Assembly: GCF_001428065.1 (NCBI RefSeq)
Contig: NZ_LMSE01000001.1
Span: forward strand, 52,656 to 116,655
Length of the DNA: 64,000 bases
From: Nostocoides sp. Soil756
GTDB taxonomy: Bacteria; Actinomycetota; Actinomycetes; Actinomycetales; Dermatophilaceae
Reading direction: 5' to 3'
The notes beneath the pieces were generated by a model. It worked only from the letters and a program-made list of their open reading frames with translations, was not told the origin of the DNA and did not search any database. The position numbers and the translations under genes are program-made. Position 1 is the stretch's first letter. Every line of letters begins with the position of its first letter. Positions 8,151 through 16,609 of the stretch are shown in pieces.

Positions 8151-8957
8151 TCAGAGACGACGGTCGGACAGGACGGGGAAGGCCTCGCGGTACGCGGCGG
8201 TGGCGGAGAGGTCGACGTCGACCGAGAGCACGGCCTCGTCGGGGTGGGCGGCCTCGGCGAGGATGTCGCCGGCGGCGGTGACCACCTGGCTGTGCCCGCC
8301 CATGGGGGTGCGGGCGTGGGTGCCTCCGGTGTTGACCTGCACGACCACCGCCTGGTTCTCGACGGCACGGGCGCGGCCCAGCAGGGTCCAGTGGGCGACG
8401 CGGGCGGCGGGCCAGGCGGCCGGGACGAGGAGGAGCTCGGCGCCGGCCTCCTGCTGGCGCCGGTAGAGCTCGGGGAAGCGCAGGTCGTAGCACGTCGAGA
8501 GGCCGGCGCGGACGGTGGCGCCACCGCCGGCGAGGAGGTCGAGCACGACGACGTCCTCACCGGCCTCCATCAGCCGGGGCTCGCCGGCGCCGAAGCCGAA
8601 GCGGTGGATCTTGCGGTAGGTGGCGAGGAGGGAGCCGTCGGCCCCGAAGACCAGCGAGGTGTTGGCGAGGGTGTGGCCGTCGGAGCCCGGGTCGGGGAGA
8701 CGCTCGACGAAGGAGCCGGCGTGCAGGGTGGTCCCGGCGGCACGGGCGGCGTCGGCCATGGCCCGGGCCCAGGAGCCGTCGAGGGGTTGGGCGTCCCCGT
8801 CCCACCGGCGGTAGTCGAAGCCGGTGGGGGCCCACAGCTCGGGCAGGACGACGAGGTCGTGGCCGCCCTGTTCGGCGACGAGGGTGGCCACGCGGTCGAC
8901 GCGGGCCTCGAACGGCTCGTCGTCGCCGTAGGCGAGCTGGACCAGGGCGATGCGCAT
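8151..8957 (-). CDS. Nitrilase-superfamily amidohydrolase
   Basis: A 268-residue carbon-nitrogen hydrolase with the full Glu-Lys-Cys triad: Glu in LPELWAPTGF (about residue 41), Lys in YRKIHRFGF (about 115) and Cys in GLSTCYDLRFPELYR (about 155). The layout resembles omega-amidases of the NIT2/YafV type, which clean up side products such as 2-oxoglutaramate, but the substrate is not proven. The start MRIALVQLAYG was chosen because the longer frame upstream is low-complexity and outside the conserved fold. It heads a probable two-gene unit with the GlcD-type oxidase; the structured element at 9026-9229 lies in its upstream region. Confidence 0.85.
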   Translation of the reverse strand: MRIALVQLAYGDDEPFEARVDRVATLVAEQGGHDLVVLPELWAPTGFDYRRWDGDAQPLDGSWARAMADAARAAGTTLHAGSFVERLPDPGSDGHTLANTSLVFGADGSLLATYRKIHRFGFGAGEPRLMEAGEDVVVLDLLAGGGATVRAGLSTCYDLRFPELYRRQQEAGAELLLVPAAWPAARVAHWTLLGRARAVENQAVVVQVNTGGTHARTPMGGHSQVVTAAGDILAEAAHPDEAVLSVDVDLSATAAYREAFPVLSDRRL

Positions 8958-9025
8958 GCGGCCATCCTCCCGCATCCGGCCGGGAGCCGTCGGGAACCGC
9001 CCGGGAGAAGCATCGCGCCGGCGGA

Positions 9026-9229
9026 GGTCCGGATGCTCCCGATGCCGGGCCACCCGCTCAGCCCCCGGAGCACACGTACACGTGCACCGACACCGGGACC
9101 GTCGCGCTCGTCCCCCGGAGCACCTCTACAGGTGCTCCGAGACCGGGACCGTCGCGCTCGTCCTCTGGAGCAGAGATACACGTGCTCCGGATGTGGGGCG
9201 GGTGGCTCGCCGCTCGGAGCATCCGGACC
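9026..9229. repeat. Structured intergenic element: three 50-bp palindromic repeats inside 14-bp inverted ends
   Basis: The 340 bp between the nitrilase start and the CopD-CtaG stop hold no gene. Units begin at 9062, 9112 and 9162, an exact 50-bp period, and each contains a palindrome of the form GGAGCA-loop-TGCTCC. Unit 2 is best: GGAGCACC-tctaca-GGTGCTCC. Units 1 and 2 share the spacer ACCGGGACCGTCGCGCTCGT. The array is flanked by a perfect 14-bp inverted pair, GGTCCGGATGCTCC (9026-9039) and GGAGCATCCGGACC (9216-9229). Related palindromes occur inside cydD (37814) and cydC (39380). This looks like a REP/BIME-type element that could fold as RNA. Confidence 0.75.
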
Positions 9230-9297
9230 TGGCGCACACACCCCCCATCCGGCGGCGGGCTCGACCCCCCGCGGGCCGGCGGCCGACCCCCCGCGGC

Positions 9298-11319
9298 TCA
9301 GCCGAGCCGCTCGGTCTCGTCGCGCAGCCGTGCCAGGTGCTCGTTGTAGGCGGTGAGCTCGGCGTCGCCGTCGCGGTCGGCCTGGCGGTCCTGGCGGACG
9401 GCGTCGCGGGTCTCGCTGCGGAACCACTGCACCGCCACCACCACGGCCAGCACCAGCGTGGGTCCCTCGCCGACCCCCCAGGCGATCTCGCCCGCGGTGC
9501 GCTGGTCGGCCAGCGGGGCCGGCGCCCACGGCAGGCCGAGGGCCTGGAAGAAGTCGGGCGCGAGCAGGGTCGAGGAGCCCGTGAGCGCCACTCCGAAGAA
9601 CGCGTGGAACGACACCGTCGCGAACAGGATGACCAGCAACATGAGCGGCGACCACCGCCGGGGCCCGGGGTCGATCCCGACCATCACCCACACGAACAGG
9701 TACCCGGTGAGCAGGAAGTGGGCCATCATCAGCAGGTGCCCGGTGTGGGTGGTGAGGGCGATCTCGAACAGGCCCGTGTAGTAGAACGCCGCCAGGCTGA
9801 AGAAGAACAGGGCCGCCGCCACCACCGGGTTCGACAGCACCCCCATGACCCGCGAGTGCACCACCTGCAGGATGACCTCGCGCGGCCCCCAGGTGCGGTC
9901 GGGCCGCGCCGGCAGCGCGCGCAGGGCCAGGGTCAGCGGCGCGGCCGGGACCAGCAGCAGGGGCACCACCATCGCCACGGCCATGTGCATCACCATGTGG
10001 GCACTGAACAGCACGCGCCCCCAGATGCCGGGCGCGCCGCAGGTCGCCCACACGAACAACGCCCAGCCCAGCACCCACATCACCACACGCAGCAGCGGCC
10101 AGGCGTCGCCGCGGGCCCGCAGGCGACGCACCCCGGCCACGTACAGCCCCACAGCGAGCACCGCGACGCCCACGAACAGCCAGTCCAGCCGCCACGCGAG
10201 CAGCCAGTCGGAGGAGAGCAGCGGGCCGGGGTCGGGGTAGCCGGTGAGCTCGAGGACCCGGCTGGGGTCGGGCGCGGCGTCGGGCACCGGGGGCGCGCTG
10301 CGCGCCAGCACCGCCGCCAGCCCGGTGGCCAGGCCCATCAGGACGATCTCGCCGAGGGCCAGGCGGGTGAAGGAGCGCCCGTCGCCCGGGTCGACGGCCA
10401 GCCGCCCGGCCAGCACGGTGCGCTGCTGCCGGCCGAGGATCCCGAGCAGGACCAGCGCCACGGTCTTGCCGATGATCACCGCGCCGTACGCGGTCGCCAG
10501 CCCCGCGAACGAGCCGAGGCGGATCCACGCCTGCAGCACCCCCGAGAGGGCGACCGCGGCGAACGCCCACGTGGCCAGCACCGAGAACCGCGCCACCGAT
10601 GCCCCCAGGTCGCGCCCGAGACGCGGCCGGAGCACGACCAGCGCGATGAGCCCGCCGACCCAGACGACGACGCCCAGCAGGTGCACGGCCAGCCCGTTCA
10701 CCGCGTCCTCGTGGCTGGCCGACCCGGCCGCGTGCCCGGTCAGCGACTGCACGACCACGGCGAACAGCGCCAGCACCGCCAGCCACGCCATCGGCCCGCG
10801 CCGCGAGGTCAGCCACGAGCCGACGCTCACGACCAGCGCGATGCCGGCCGAGACCAGCAGCACCCGCGTGGTCTCGAGCCCCCAGGCGAAGGAGACCAGC
10901 TGGGCGAACAGCCCCTCACCGGTGATCGGCGTCCCCGCGAGGTCGGCGAAGGTGAGCACCACCTCGAGCACGGCCGCCACGAACCACGCGGCGGCCACGC
11001 CCCCGGCCAGGCGGGCGGCGGTGCCACGGCGGTCGGTGTGGGTGCGCTCGGGCACCACGAAGGCCCCCAGCAGCAACAGCCCGACCACGGTGACGGAGGT
11101 CAACGTCGAGACCGCGTCGACGATCGGCACGCCCCACCGCACGAACGGCCCGGGGTCCGCCAGCGCCAGCGGCGCCACGGCGCCGGTGAGGAGGGCGGCG
11201 GGCACGAGGGCGACCAGCGCCGCCCCCACCGCCAGCGCCAGGGCCCGCAGCGAGATGCGCGCCGGGGCGCCGGCCGGCCGGGTGACGGCGACCGGCGGAG
11301 TGCTCTCGCGGACGGCCAT
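9298..11319 (-). CDS. CopD-CtaG fusion: copper import / cytochrome oxidase assembly membrane protein
   Basis: A 673-residue polytopic membrane protein made of two families. The N-terminal half, about residues 25-330, resembles CopD copper-import proteins (VHLLGVVVWVGGLIALVVL, ALSGVLQAWIRLGS). The C-terminal half, about residues 380-640, is a caa3_CtaG domain with the expected His pairs (SAHMVMHMAVAM, HTGHLLMMAHFLLTGY). CtaG-type proteins deliver copper to the CuB site of cytochrome c oxidase. Such fusions are normal in Actinobacteria. The start MAVREST at 11319 lies only 27 bp from the divergent MDMPI gene, so the two promoters must overlap. Confidence 0.85.
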   Translation of the reverse strand: MAVRESTPPVAVTRPAGAPARISLRALALAVGAALVALVPAALLTGAVAPLALADPGPFVRWGVPIVDAVSTLTSVTVVGLLLLGAFVVPERTHTDRRGTAARLAGGVAAAWFVAAVLEVVLTFADLAGTPITGEGLFAQLVSFAWGLETTRVLLVSAGIALVVSVGSWLTSRRGPMAWLAVLALFAVVVQSLTGHAAGSASHEDAVNGLAVHLLGVVVWVGGLIALVVLRPRLGRDLGASVARFSVLATWAFAAVALSGVLQAWIRLGSFAGLATAYGAVIIGKTVALVLLGILGRQQRTVLAGRLAVDPGDGRSFTRLALGEIVLMGLATGLAAVLARSAPPVPDAAPDPSRVLELTGYPDPGPLLSSDWLLAWRLDWLFVGVAVLAVGLYVAGVRRLRARGDAWPLLRVVMWVLGWALFVWATCGAPGIWGRVLFSAHMVMHMAVAMVVPLLLVPAAPLTLALRALPARPDRTWGPREVILQVVHSRVMGVLSNPVVAAALFFFSLAAFYYTGLFEIALTTHTGHLLMMAHFLLTGYLFVWVMVGIDPGPRRWSPLMLLVILFATVSFHAFFGVALTGSSTLLAPDFFQALGLPWAPAPLADQRTAGEIAWGVGEGPTLVLAVVVAVQWFRSETRDAVRQDRQADRDGDAELTAYNEHLARLRDETERLG

Positions 11320-11346
11320 GTCCTCCAGCGTAGGTACTGTGGCGGC

Positions 11347-12195
11347 ATGTCGCTGCACCCCCCCGCTCCGACGGGCTTCCCCGAGACCGTCGACGCGTGG
11401 GCCCAGACCGTCCGGTCCGTCGTCGACCTGGGCCGCACCATGCGCCCCGAGCACGCCGACCTCGCCACCGACTGCCCCGGGTGGACGGTCTTCGACCAGG
11501 TGGCGCACGTGGCGGGGGTCGAGGCCACCATCGCGGGCGACCCGGTGCCCGAGATCGACGTCAGCCGGCACGCCCACGTGCGCAGCGACTTCGGAGCCCG
11601 GATGGAGCGCCTCGTCGAGTCGCGGCGCGGCCGCTCGCTCGAGGACCTCCTCGAAGAGCTCGAGTGGCGCCTCGACGAGCGTCTCGGCGTCTACCGCGCC
11701 GAGGACCTGACCGGCGAGGAGGTGGTCGAGGGGCTGTTCGGCCCGACGTCCCTGGTCGACCTCCTGGCCCTGCGCACCTTCGATGTCTGGATGCACGAGC
11801 AGGACCTGCGCGAGGCCCTCGAGCGCCCCGGCGGTCTCGACACCCCGGCCGCCGCGCAGAGCGTCGCGCGTCTGTTCGCGGTCTTCCCGCGCATCGTCGC
11901 GCGCACCGCCGGCATCGAGCCCGGCAACGCCGTGGTCCTCGACCTCACCGGGCCCACCGTCGGCCGCACCGGCGCCCGGGTGGAGGAGCAGGACGGCGCC
12001 GCCGTGGGCATCCCGCTGTTCCGTGGTGACGCCGACGAGCACGCCGACGTCGTCACCACCTCGCTGGCGATGTCGACCCGGGTGGCGATGCGTCTGGCCG
12101 GCGGCCGCCGCTCCCCCGACGACCTGCCCGTCACCGTCACCGGCGACGAGGCCGTCGCGCACCGCGTCCTGGCCGCGCTGGTCGTCACCCCGTGA
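11347..12195 (+). CDS. Mycothiol-dependent maleylpyruvate isomerase-family protein
   Basis: A 282-residue protein of the MDMPI/DinB-like fold. The N-terminal four-helix domain contains LATDCPGWTVFDQVAHVAGVEATI near residues 38-62, the usual metal-binding His being in QVAHVAG, with the later histidine of FDVWMHEQDLREAL near 150. An MDMPI C-terminal domain follows. Mycothiol is the actinobacterial thiol, and members either isomerise or transfer it. The true substrate is unknown. ATG at 11347; a SRPBCC gene begins 10 bp after its stop, and the two are likely cotranscribed. Confidence 0.8.
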   Translation: MSLHPPAPTGFPETVDAWAQTVRSVVDLGRTMRPEHADLATDCPGWTVFDQVAHVAGVEATIAGDPVPEIDVSRHAHVRSDFGARMERLVESRRGRSLEDLLEELEWRLDERLGVYRAEDLTGEEVVEGLFGPTSLVDLLALRTFDVWMHEQDLREALERPGGLDTPAAAQSVARLFAVFPRIVARTAGIEPGNAVVLDLTGPTVGRTGARVEEQDGAAVGIPLFRGDADEHADVVTTSLAMSTRVAMRLAGGRRSPDDLPVTVTGDEAVAHRVLAALVVTP

Positions 12196-12205
12196 CGCGG
12201 CCGCG

Positions 12206-12682
12206 ATGACCAGCTTCTCGACCTCGACGCGCTCGGCCGCCACCGTCACCGCTGCCCCCGAGGAGGTCTGGGCCGCCATCACCGACCCCGACCAGGTCGC
12301 CCGCATGACACCGTTCCTCTCGCGGGTGACCCCCCGCGGCGAGCACTGGGTGTGGGAGATGACCAAGGTGCCGGTGCTCGGCAAGAGCTTCTCGTTCACC
12401 TTCACCGAGCGGATGACCTTCGACGAGCCCCGCCGGATGGAGTTCGTCCACGACCCGGCGGCCGCCCCCCGGAGCGAGTCCGCCGGGGTCGAGGGCTGGT
12501 ACGCCCTCACGCCCCACGGTGAGGGCACCCGCCTCGAGACCTCGATGGCGATCACCGTCGACCTGCCGTTCCCAGGCCTCACCCGGCCGGCCGTCGGCGC
12601 GGCGATGAAGGGCGTGGTCACCCTGATGGGCCAGCGCTTCGCGCAGAACCTGCTGCACCACCTCGGCGCCCGTACCGCCTGA
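12206..12682 (+). CDS. SRPBCC (START-like) ligand-binding protein
   Basis: A 158-residue protein with the features of the polyketide cyclase/SRPBCC helix-grip fold: an N-terminal strand followed by AAPEEVWAAITDPDQVARM, a central sheet (GEHWVWEMTKVPVLGKS), and a long C-terminal helix (AMKGVVTLMGQRFAQNLLHHL). These proteins bind hydrophobic ligands; no catalytic residue is evident. It follows the MDMPI-family gene by 10 bp, suggesting a shared metabolic role, but no pathway can be named. Confidence 0.75.
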   Translation: MTSFSTSTRSAATVTAAPEEVWAAITDPDQVARMTPFLSRVTPRGEHWVWEMTKVPVLGKSFSFTFTERMTFDEPRRMEFVHDPAAAPRSESAGVEGWYALTPHGEGTRLETSMAITVDLPFPGLTRPAVGAAMKGVVTLMGQRFAQNLLHHLGARTA

Positions 12683-12730
12683 GGGCCTTCACCCAACCTT
12701 CGACAGCGCTGCGGGCGTCGGGCTTTTTAG

Positions 12731-12747
12731 TTGTATGCTGCACGCAA
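12731..12747. promoter_or_regulatory. Candidate MarR operator upstream of marR-MFS
   Basis: TTGTATGC-T-GCACGCAA is an 8+1+8 dyad with 6 of 8 positions paired, ending 20 nt before the GTG of the marR gene. MarR-family repressors bind pseudo-palindromes of this size and often repress their own operon. The ribosome site AGAGGAGG (12754-12761) lies between it and the start. Confidence 0.5.
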
Positions 12748-12767
12748 GTTTAGAGAGGAGGTCGACC

Positions 12768-13265
12768 GTGCACGACACCACCACACCCACCACCACGCCC
12801 ACATCCGCCCCCACCCCCGCGTCGGCGCTCGGCGACGAGCTCGTCCGGGTCGTCAAGCTCATGCACGTGGCACGACAGCGCGCACCGCGCCAGCACCCGC
12901 TGGTCGACCCGATGGCCTACCCCCTCCTGTACACCATCAGCCGCGGCCCCAGCCGTGTCTCCGAGCTGGCCGACGCGGTGCACGCCGACGTCTCCACCGT
13001 GAGCCGCCAGGTCAGCACCCTCGTCGACCTCGGCTTCGTCTCGCGCGAGGCAGACCCCGACGACGGCCGGGCGCAGGTCCTGGCCGTCACGCCCGAGGGG
13101 GAGGACCTGCTCCTCGCCCTGCGTGAGAACCGCGAGCGCTGGCTCCAGGGCCTGCTCGCCGACTGGAAGGACGACGACGTCCGCTCCCTCACCGCCTGGC
13201 TCGCCCGCCTCCGCGGCGACCTGGAAGCCTCCTTCACCACCACGACCGGCAGGACCGAACGATGA
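12768..13265 (+). CDS. MarR-family transcriptional regulator
   Basis: A 165-residue winged-helix regulator. After a Thr/Pro-rich N-terminus of about 25 residues, the recognition region reads RVSELADAVHADVSTVSRQVSTLVDLGFVSREADPDDGRAQVLAVTPEG, with the wing at DPDDGRAQ. I take the GTG at 12768 as the start because AGAGGAGG lies 6 nt upstream; the ATG at 12735 has no such site. Its stop overlaps the MFS start by 4 nt (ATGA), so regulator and exporter form an operon. Most such pairs derepress the pump when a drug or phenolic ligand binds MarR. Confidence 0.88.
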   Translation: MHDTTTPTTTPTSAPTPASALGDELVRVVKLMHVARQRAPRQHPLVDPMAYPLLYTISRGPSRVSELADAVHADVSTVSRQVSTLVDLGFVSREADPDDGRAQVLAVTPEGEDLLLALRENRERWLQGLLADWKDDDVRSLTAWLARLRGDLEASFTTTTGRTER

Positions 13266-15121
13266 CCCAGAACCCCCGCCACGCCGCTGCCGGCGGGCCA
13301 TCCCTCGACCGAGCCACCGGTGGCCGCCGCTCCGGCGCCGCCGCGGCCGCGCCCGAGGGACCCGACGGCGCGCTCAGCCACCGCCAGATCGTCACCATCC
13401 TCCTCGCCCTGATGGCCGGGATGTTCCTCGCGGCCCTCGACCAGACGATCGTGGCCACCGCCATCCGCACCATCGCCGACGACCTCAAGGGGCTCGACCA
13501 GCAGGCCTGGGCGACGACGGCGTACCTCATCACCTCCACCATCGTCACGCCGCTCTACGGCAAGCTCGGCGACATCTACGGCCGTAAGAAGCTGTTCATC
13601 ACGGCCATCTCGATCTTCGTCGTGGGCTCGGTGCTGTGCACCCTCTCCACCTCGATGACGGGCCTGGCCTTCTTCCGCGCCTTCCAGGGCCTGGGGGCCG
13701 GCGGCCTGTTCTCGCTCGCGCTGGCCATCATCGGCGACATCGTGCCGGCGCGTGAGCGCGCGAAGTACCAGGGCTACTTCCTGGCCGTGTTCGGGACCTC
13801 CTCGGTGCTCGGCCCGGTCATCGGCGGCTTCTTCGCCGGCGCCGACTCCATCCTCGGGATCACCGGCTGGCGCTGGGTCTTCCTCGTGAACGTGCCGATC
13901 GGCATCATCGCCCTCGCCCTGGTCACCAAGACCCTGCACCTGCGCCACCAGCGTCTCGACCACCGCATCGACTGGCTGGGCGCCGCGCTGCTCGCGGTCA
14001 CGCTGGTGCCGCTGCTGCTCGTGGCCGAGCAGGGCCGGGACTGGGGCTGGGGATCGGGCCGCTCGATCGCCGCGTACGTGGTCGGCGCCGTCGCCGCCGC
14101 GCTCTTCGTCGTCCAGGAGAACCGGATGGGCGCCGAGGCGATCCTGCCGCTGAAGATCTTCCGTAACCGCACCGTCGGTGTGTCCTCGGCCGCGTCGGTC
14201 ATCATCGGCATGGGGATGTTCGGCGGCCTGGCCGCGCTGCCCCTCTACCTCCAGATCGTCAAGGGCGCCTCGCCCACCGAGGCGGGGCTGCTGCTGCTGC
14301 CGCTGACGCTCGGGATCATGGCGGGCTCGATCTCGTCGGGCCAGATCATCTCGCGCACCGGCCAGTACCGGCTCTTCCCGGTCACCGGGGCCGTGCTGCT
14401 CACCGGGTCGCTGTTCGCGCTGCACTACACCGCCTTCGACACCCCGCTGTGGAAGACGATGGCCATCATGGTCTTCTTCGGCCTGGGCCTCGGCTTCAAC
14501 TTCCAGCCGCTGACCCTGGCCGTGCAGAACGCCGTGCCCCCGCAGCAGATCGGCGTGGCCACCTCGACGGCCACCTTCACCCGGCAGATCGGCGGCACCA
14601 TCGGCACCGCCGTCTTCCTGACCGTGCTGTTCTCGCTGGTCCCCGAGCGGATCACCTCGGCGTTCAGCACCGTGGCCCCGACGCCCGAGTTCCAGGCCGC
14701 GCTGCGCGACCCGGCCAACGCGGCCTTCGCCCAGCAGCTGCAGGAGAGCCAGGCCGGCGGGTCGGCGGCCGCGGCGAGCGGGGTGCTGCAGGACAGCTCG
14801 TTCCTCAGTGGCCTCGACCCGAGGCTGGCCAAGCCGTTCCTGATCGGCTTCTCGGAGGCGATGGACACCGTCTTCCTGGTCGGGGCCATCGTGATGGTGC
14901 TGGCCGTCTTCGTGCTGGTCTTCCTCCCCCAGGTCGAGCTGCGCCGGGGCTCGGCCTACAGCGCCCGCGCCGACGGCGAGAAGGCCGCCGCGCAGGCGGA
15001 GCCCGGGACGCGCGGCGCCCACGGCGAGGACGGCGCCGGCCCCGCGGGCCGGACCGACAGCGACCGGACCGACAGCGGACGCACCGGGAGCGAGGTCACC
15101 GAGCCGAGCCCGGCCGGCTGA
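13262..15121 (+). CDS. DHA2 (14-helix) drug:H+ antiporter, MFS
   Basis: A 619-residue efflux pump. It shows the DHA2 signature near the start (MFLAALDQTIVATAIRTIADDL, motif D1), motif A in YGKLGDIYGRKKLF, motif C-like GPVIGGFF, and about 14 hydrophobic segments. The C-terminal 75 residues are a polar, disordered-looking tail rich in Asp, Gly and Ser-Gly repeats (DSDRTDSGRTGS). It is translationally coupled to the MarR regulator before it. The substrate is unknown; related pumps export antibiotics and biocides. Confidence 0.9.
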   Translation: MTQNPRHAAAGGPSLDRATGGRRSGAAAAAPEGPDGALSHRQIVTILLALMAGMFLAALDQTIVATAIRTIADDLKGLDQQAWATTAYLITSTIVTPLYGKLGDIYGRKKLFITAISIFVVGSVLCTLSTSMTGLAFFRAFQGLGAGGLFSLALAIIGDIVPARERAKYQGYFLAVFGTSSVLGPVIGGFFAGADSILGITGWRWVFLVNVPIGIIALALVTKTLHLRHQRLDHRIDWLGAALLAVTLVPLLLVAEQGRDWGWGSGRSIAAYVVGAVAAALFVVQENRMGAEAILPLKIFRNRTVGVSSAASVIIGMGMFGGLAALPLYLQIVKGASPTEAGLLLLPLTLGIMAGSISSGQIISRTGQYRLFPVTGAVLLTGSLFALHYTAFDTPLWKTMAIMVFFGLGLGFNFQPLTLAVQNAVPPQQIGVATSTATFTRQIGGTIGTAVFLTVLFSLVPERITSAFSTVAPTPEFQAALRDPANAAFAQQLQESQAGGSAAAASGVLQDSSFLSGLDPRLAKPFLIGFSEAMDTVFLVGAIVMVLAVFVLVFLPQVELRRGSAYSARADGEKAAAQAEPGTRGAHGEDGAGPAGRTDSDRTDSGRTGSEVTEPSPAG

Positions 15122-15139
15122 CCCGGCGCCGCCGGACCC

Positions 15140-15176
15140 GAAGGGCCCCGCTCTCACCTCGAGGGTGGGGTCCTTC
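15140..15176. terminator. Bidirectional terminator between two convergent MFS genes
   Basis: Arms GAAGGGCCCC and GGGGTCCTTC (10 bp with one G-T wobble) at 15140-15149 and 15167-15176, in the 108-bp gap between convergent stops. Suitable for ending transcription from both sides. Confidence 0.65.
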
Positions 15177-15229
15177 GCCGTGGGTGGCCGGGCGCGGGGC
15201 CGCCGCGGGGGGTCACCGCGGAGCGGGCG

Positions 15230-16441
15230 TCACAGCGGGGCGGGGGCCAGCCGCGCCGCCTCCGCGCGCGCGAGGCCCCGCCGGTTCACGCCGACGATGC
15301 CCACGGCGAGCGCCCCCGCCACCACAGGCACGAGGTAGGCGTGCTGCGGCCCGTACGCCTCGACGGCCCACCCGGCCACGACCGAGCCGGCCGAGATGCC
15401 GATGAGGATGCCGGTGACGGCCACGGCCAGGCCCTCGGTGAGCAGCCCCGCCGGCACCAGGCGCTGGGCCAGCGAGAGGCTGGTGATGAGCATCGGCGCC
15501 GTCGCCGAGCCCGCCACCAGCATCACGGCCGCGAGCTGCCAGGTGTTCTGCACCAGCAGCGCCGGCACCTCGAGCACGACCATCGCGGTGGCCGCCAGCA
15601 GCAGGCGCCGGGTCAGGGTGGAGCGGACGACCCGCGCCCCCACGACGATGCCGGCCACCGTCGACCCGACCGCGAACAGGCCGAGCACCAGACTCGAGAG
15701 GCTCTTGTCCCCCTGGGCGTCGGCGTAGGCGACGGCGATGATCTCGTTGGCGCCGAAGATCATCCCGGTCAGCACCAGGGCACCGGCGACCACCGGGAGC
15801 CCCGGGCGGCGGATGGCCAGGCCCGCGGGACGGTCGGCGTGCGCCACCACCGGAGGCTCGGTACGGCGCGCCGACAGGAAGCTGACGACACCCACGGTGA
15901 ACAGCACCTCGGCCAGCACCAGGCCGGCCTCGGGGAACCACAGCGTCGAGACCAGCACGGCCAGGACCGGGCCGACCACGAAGGAGGCCTCGTCGGCCAC
16001 CTGCTCGAACGACATCGCGGTGTGCAGGCTGTCGGGGTCGTCGCGGAAGATGTGCGCCCACCGGGCCCGCGACATCGGGCCCGGCTCGGGCAGGAAGGCG
16101 CTCAACCCGTAGAGCACGAACAGGGTCCACACCGGCGCACCGAAGCCCGAGGCGAGGGCCACGCCGAGCCCCGTGGTGGCCGAGAGGACCACGAACGGCA
16201 GCGCCACCTTCCGCTGCCCGTGGCGGTCGATGAGCCGGCCGAGCACGGGCCCCGCCACGGCCAGGACGGCCAGCCCGACGGCCGAGACGGCGCCGGCGAG
16301 CCCGTAGGAGCCCTGCCGGCTGCTGACCATGACGACGACGGCGACACCGAACATCGCACCCCCCACCCGGGAGAACATGGTGCCGGCGATGAACGCCAGG
16401 GCGCCGGGGACGCGGAACAGGGGCAGGTAGGCCGACAGCAC
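15230..16441 (-). CDS. MFS transporter (12 helices)
   Basis: A 403-residue major facilitator protein with about 12 hydrophobic segments. Motif A is present as GRLIDRHGQRKVALPF near residue 70, and RRGLARAE lies at the cytoplasmic end. The family resembles actinobacterial MFS proteins of unknown substrate, including sugar-efflux-like members, with no specific match I can name. It begins at ATG 16441; the gcdH-like terminator lies just upstream, so it has its own transcript. Confidence 0.8.
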   Translation of the reverse strand: MLSAYLPLFRVPGALAFIAGTMFSRVGGAMFGVAVVVMVSSRQGSYGLAGAVSAVGLAVLAVAGPVLGRLIDRHGQRKVALPFVVLSATTGLGVALASGFGAPVWTLFVLYGLSAFLPEPGPMSRARWAHIFRDDPDSLHTAMSFEQVADEASFVVGPVLAVLVSTLWFPEAGLVLAEVLFTVGVVSFLSARRTEPPVVAHADRPAGLAIRRPGLPVVAGALVLTGMIFGANEIIAVAYADAQGDKSLSSLVLGLFAVGSTVAGIVVGARVVRSTLTRRLLLAATAMVVLEVPALLVQNTWQLAAVMLVAGSATAPMLITSLSLAQRLVPAGLLTEGLAVAVTGILIGISAGSVVAGWAVEAYGPQHAYLVPVVAGALAVGIVGVNRRGLARAEAARLAPAPL

Positions 16442-16463
16442 GGGGAGGCTCGCTCATCAAGAA

Positions 16464-16493
16464 ACCGCCGGGCACCCGAACGGGCCCGGCGGT
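16464..16493 (-). terminator. Rho-independent terminator of the glutaryl-CoA dehydrogenase-like gene
   Basis: On the minus strand a perfect 10-bp stem, ACCGCCGGGC with GCCCGGCGGT, is followed by TTTCTT. This is the most classical intrinsic terminator in the window. It lies about 115 nt after the dehydrogenase stop and just before the MFS gene on the same strand. Confidence 0.8.
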
Positions 16494-16609
16494 GGGAGGG
16501 ACGGAGGATCGCCTCCATCATCCTCCGCCGGCGAGCGCCCGCCAAACGAGTTGCCGGCGAGCGCGTCCTGCACCGTCGGCGAGCGCGCCGGGGGGTGCGG
16601 TGCGCAGCG

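Noticed and set aside
9062-9200. CRISPR array
   Set aside because: The 50-bp units are contiguous and imperfect, the spacers between palindromes are themselves repeated, and no cas gene is near.
8570-10816. 748-residue minus-strand frame and similar long Ala/Arg/Gly/Pro-rich frames throughout
   Set aside because: Shadow frames in another phase of real genes; their composition (Arg, Ala, Gly, Pro) and lack of domains show this.
9298-12696. A 1132-residue minus-strand reading frame
   Set aside because: Only 9298-11319 is protein-like (CopD-CtaG). The rest runs antisense through the MDMPI and SRPBCC genes, which have clear families.
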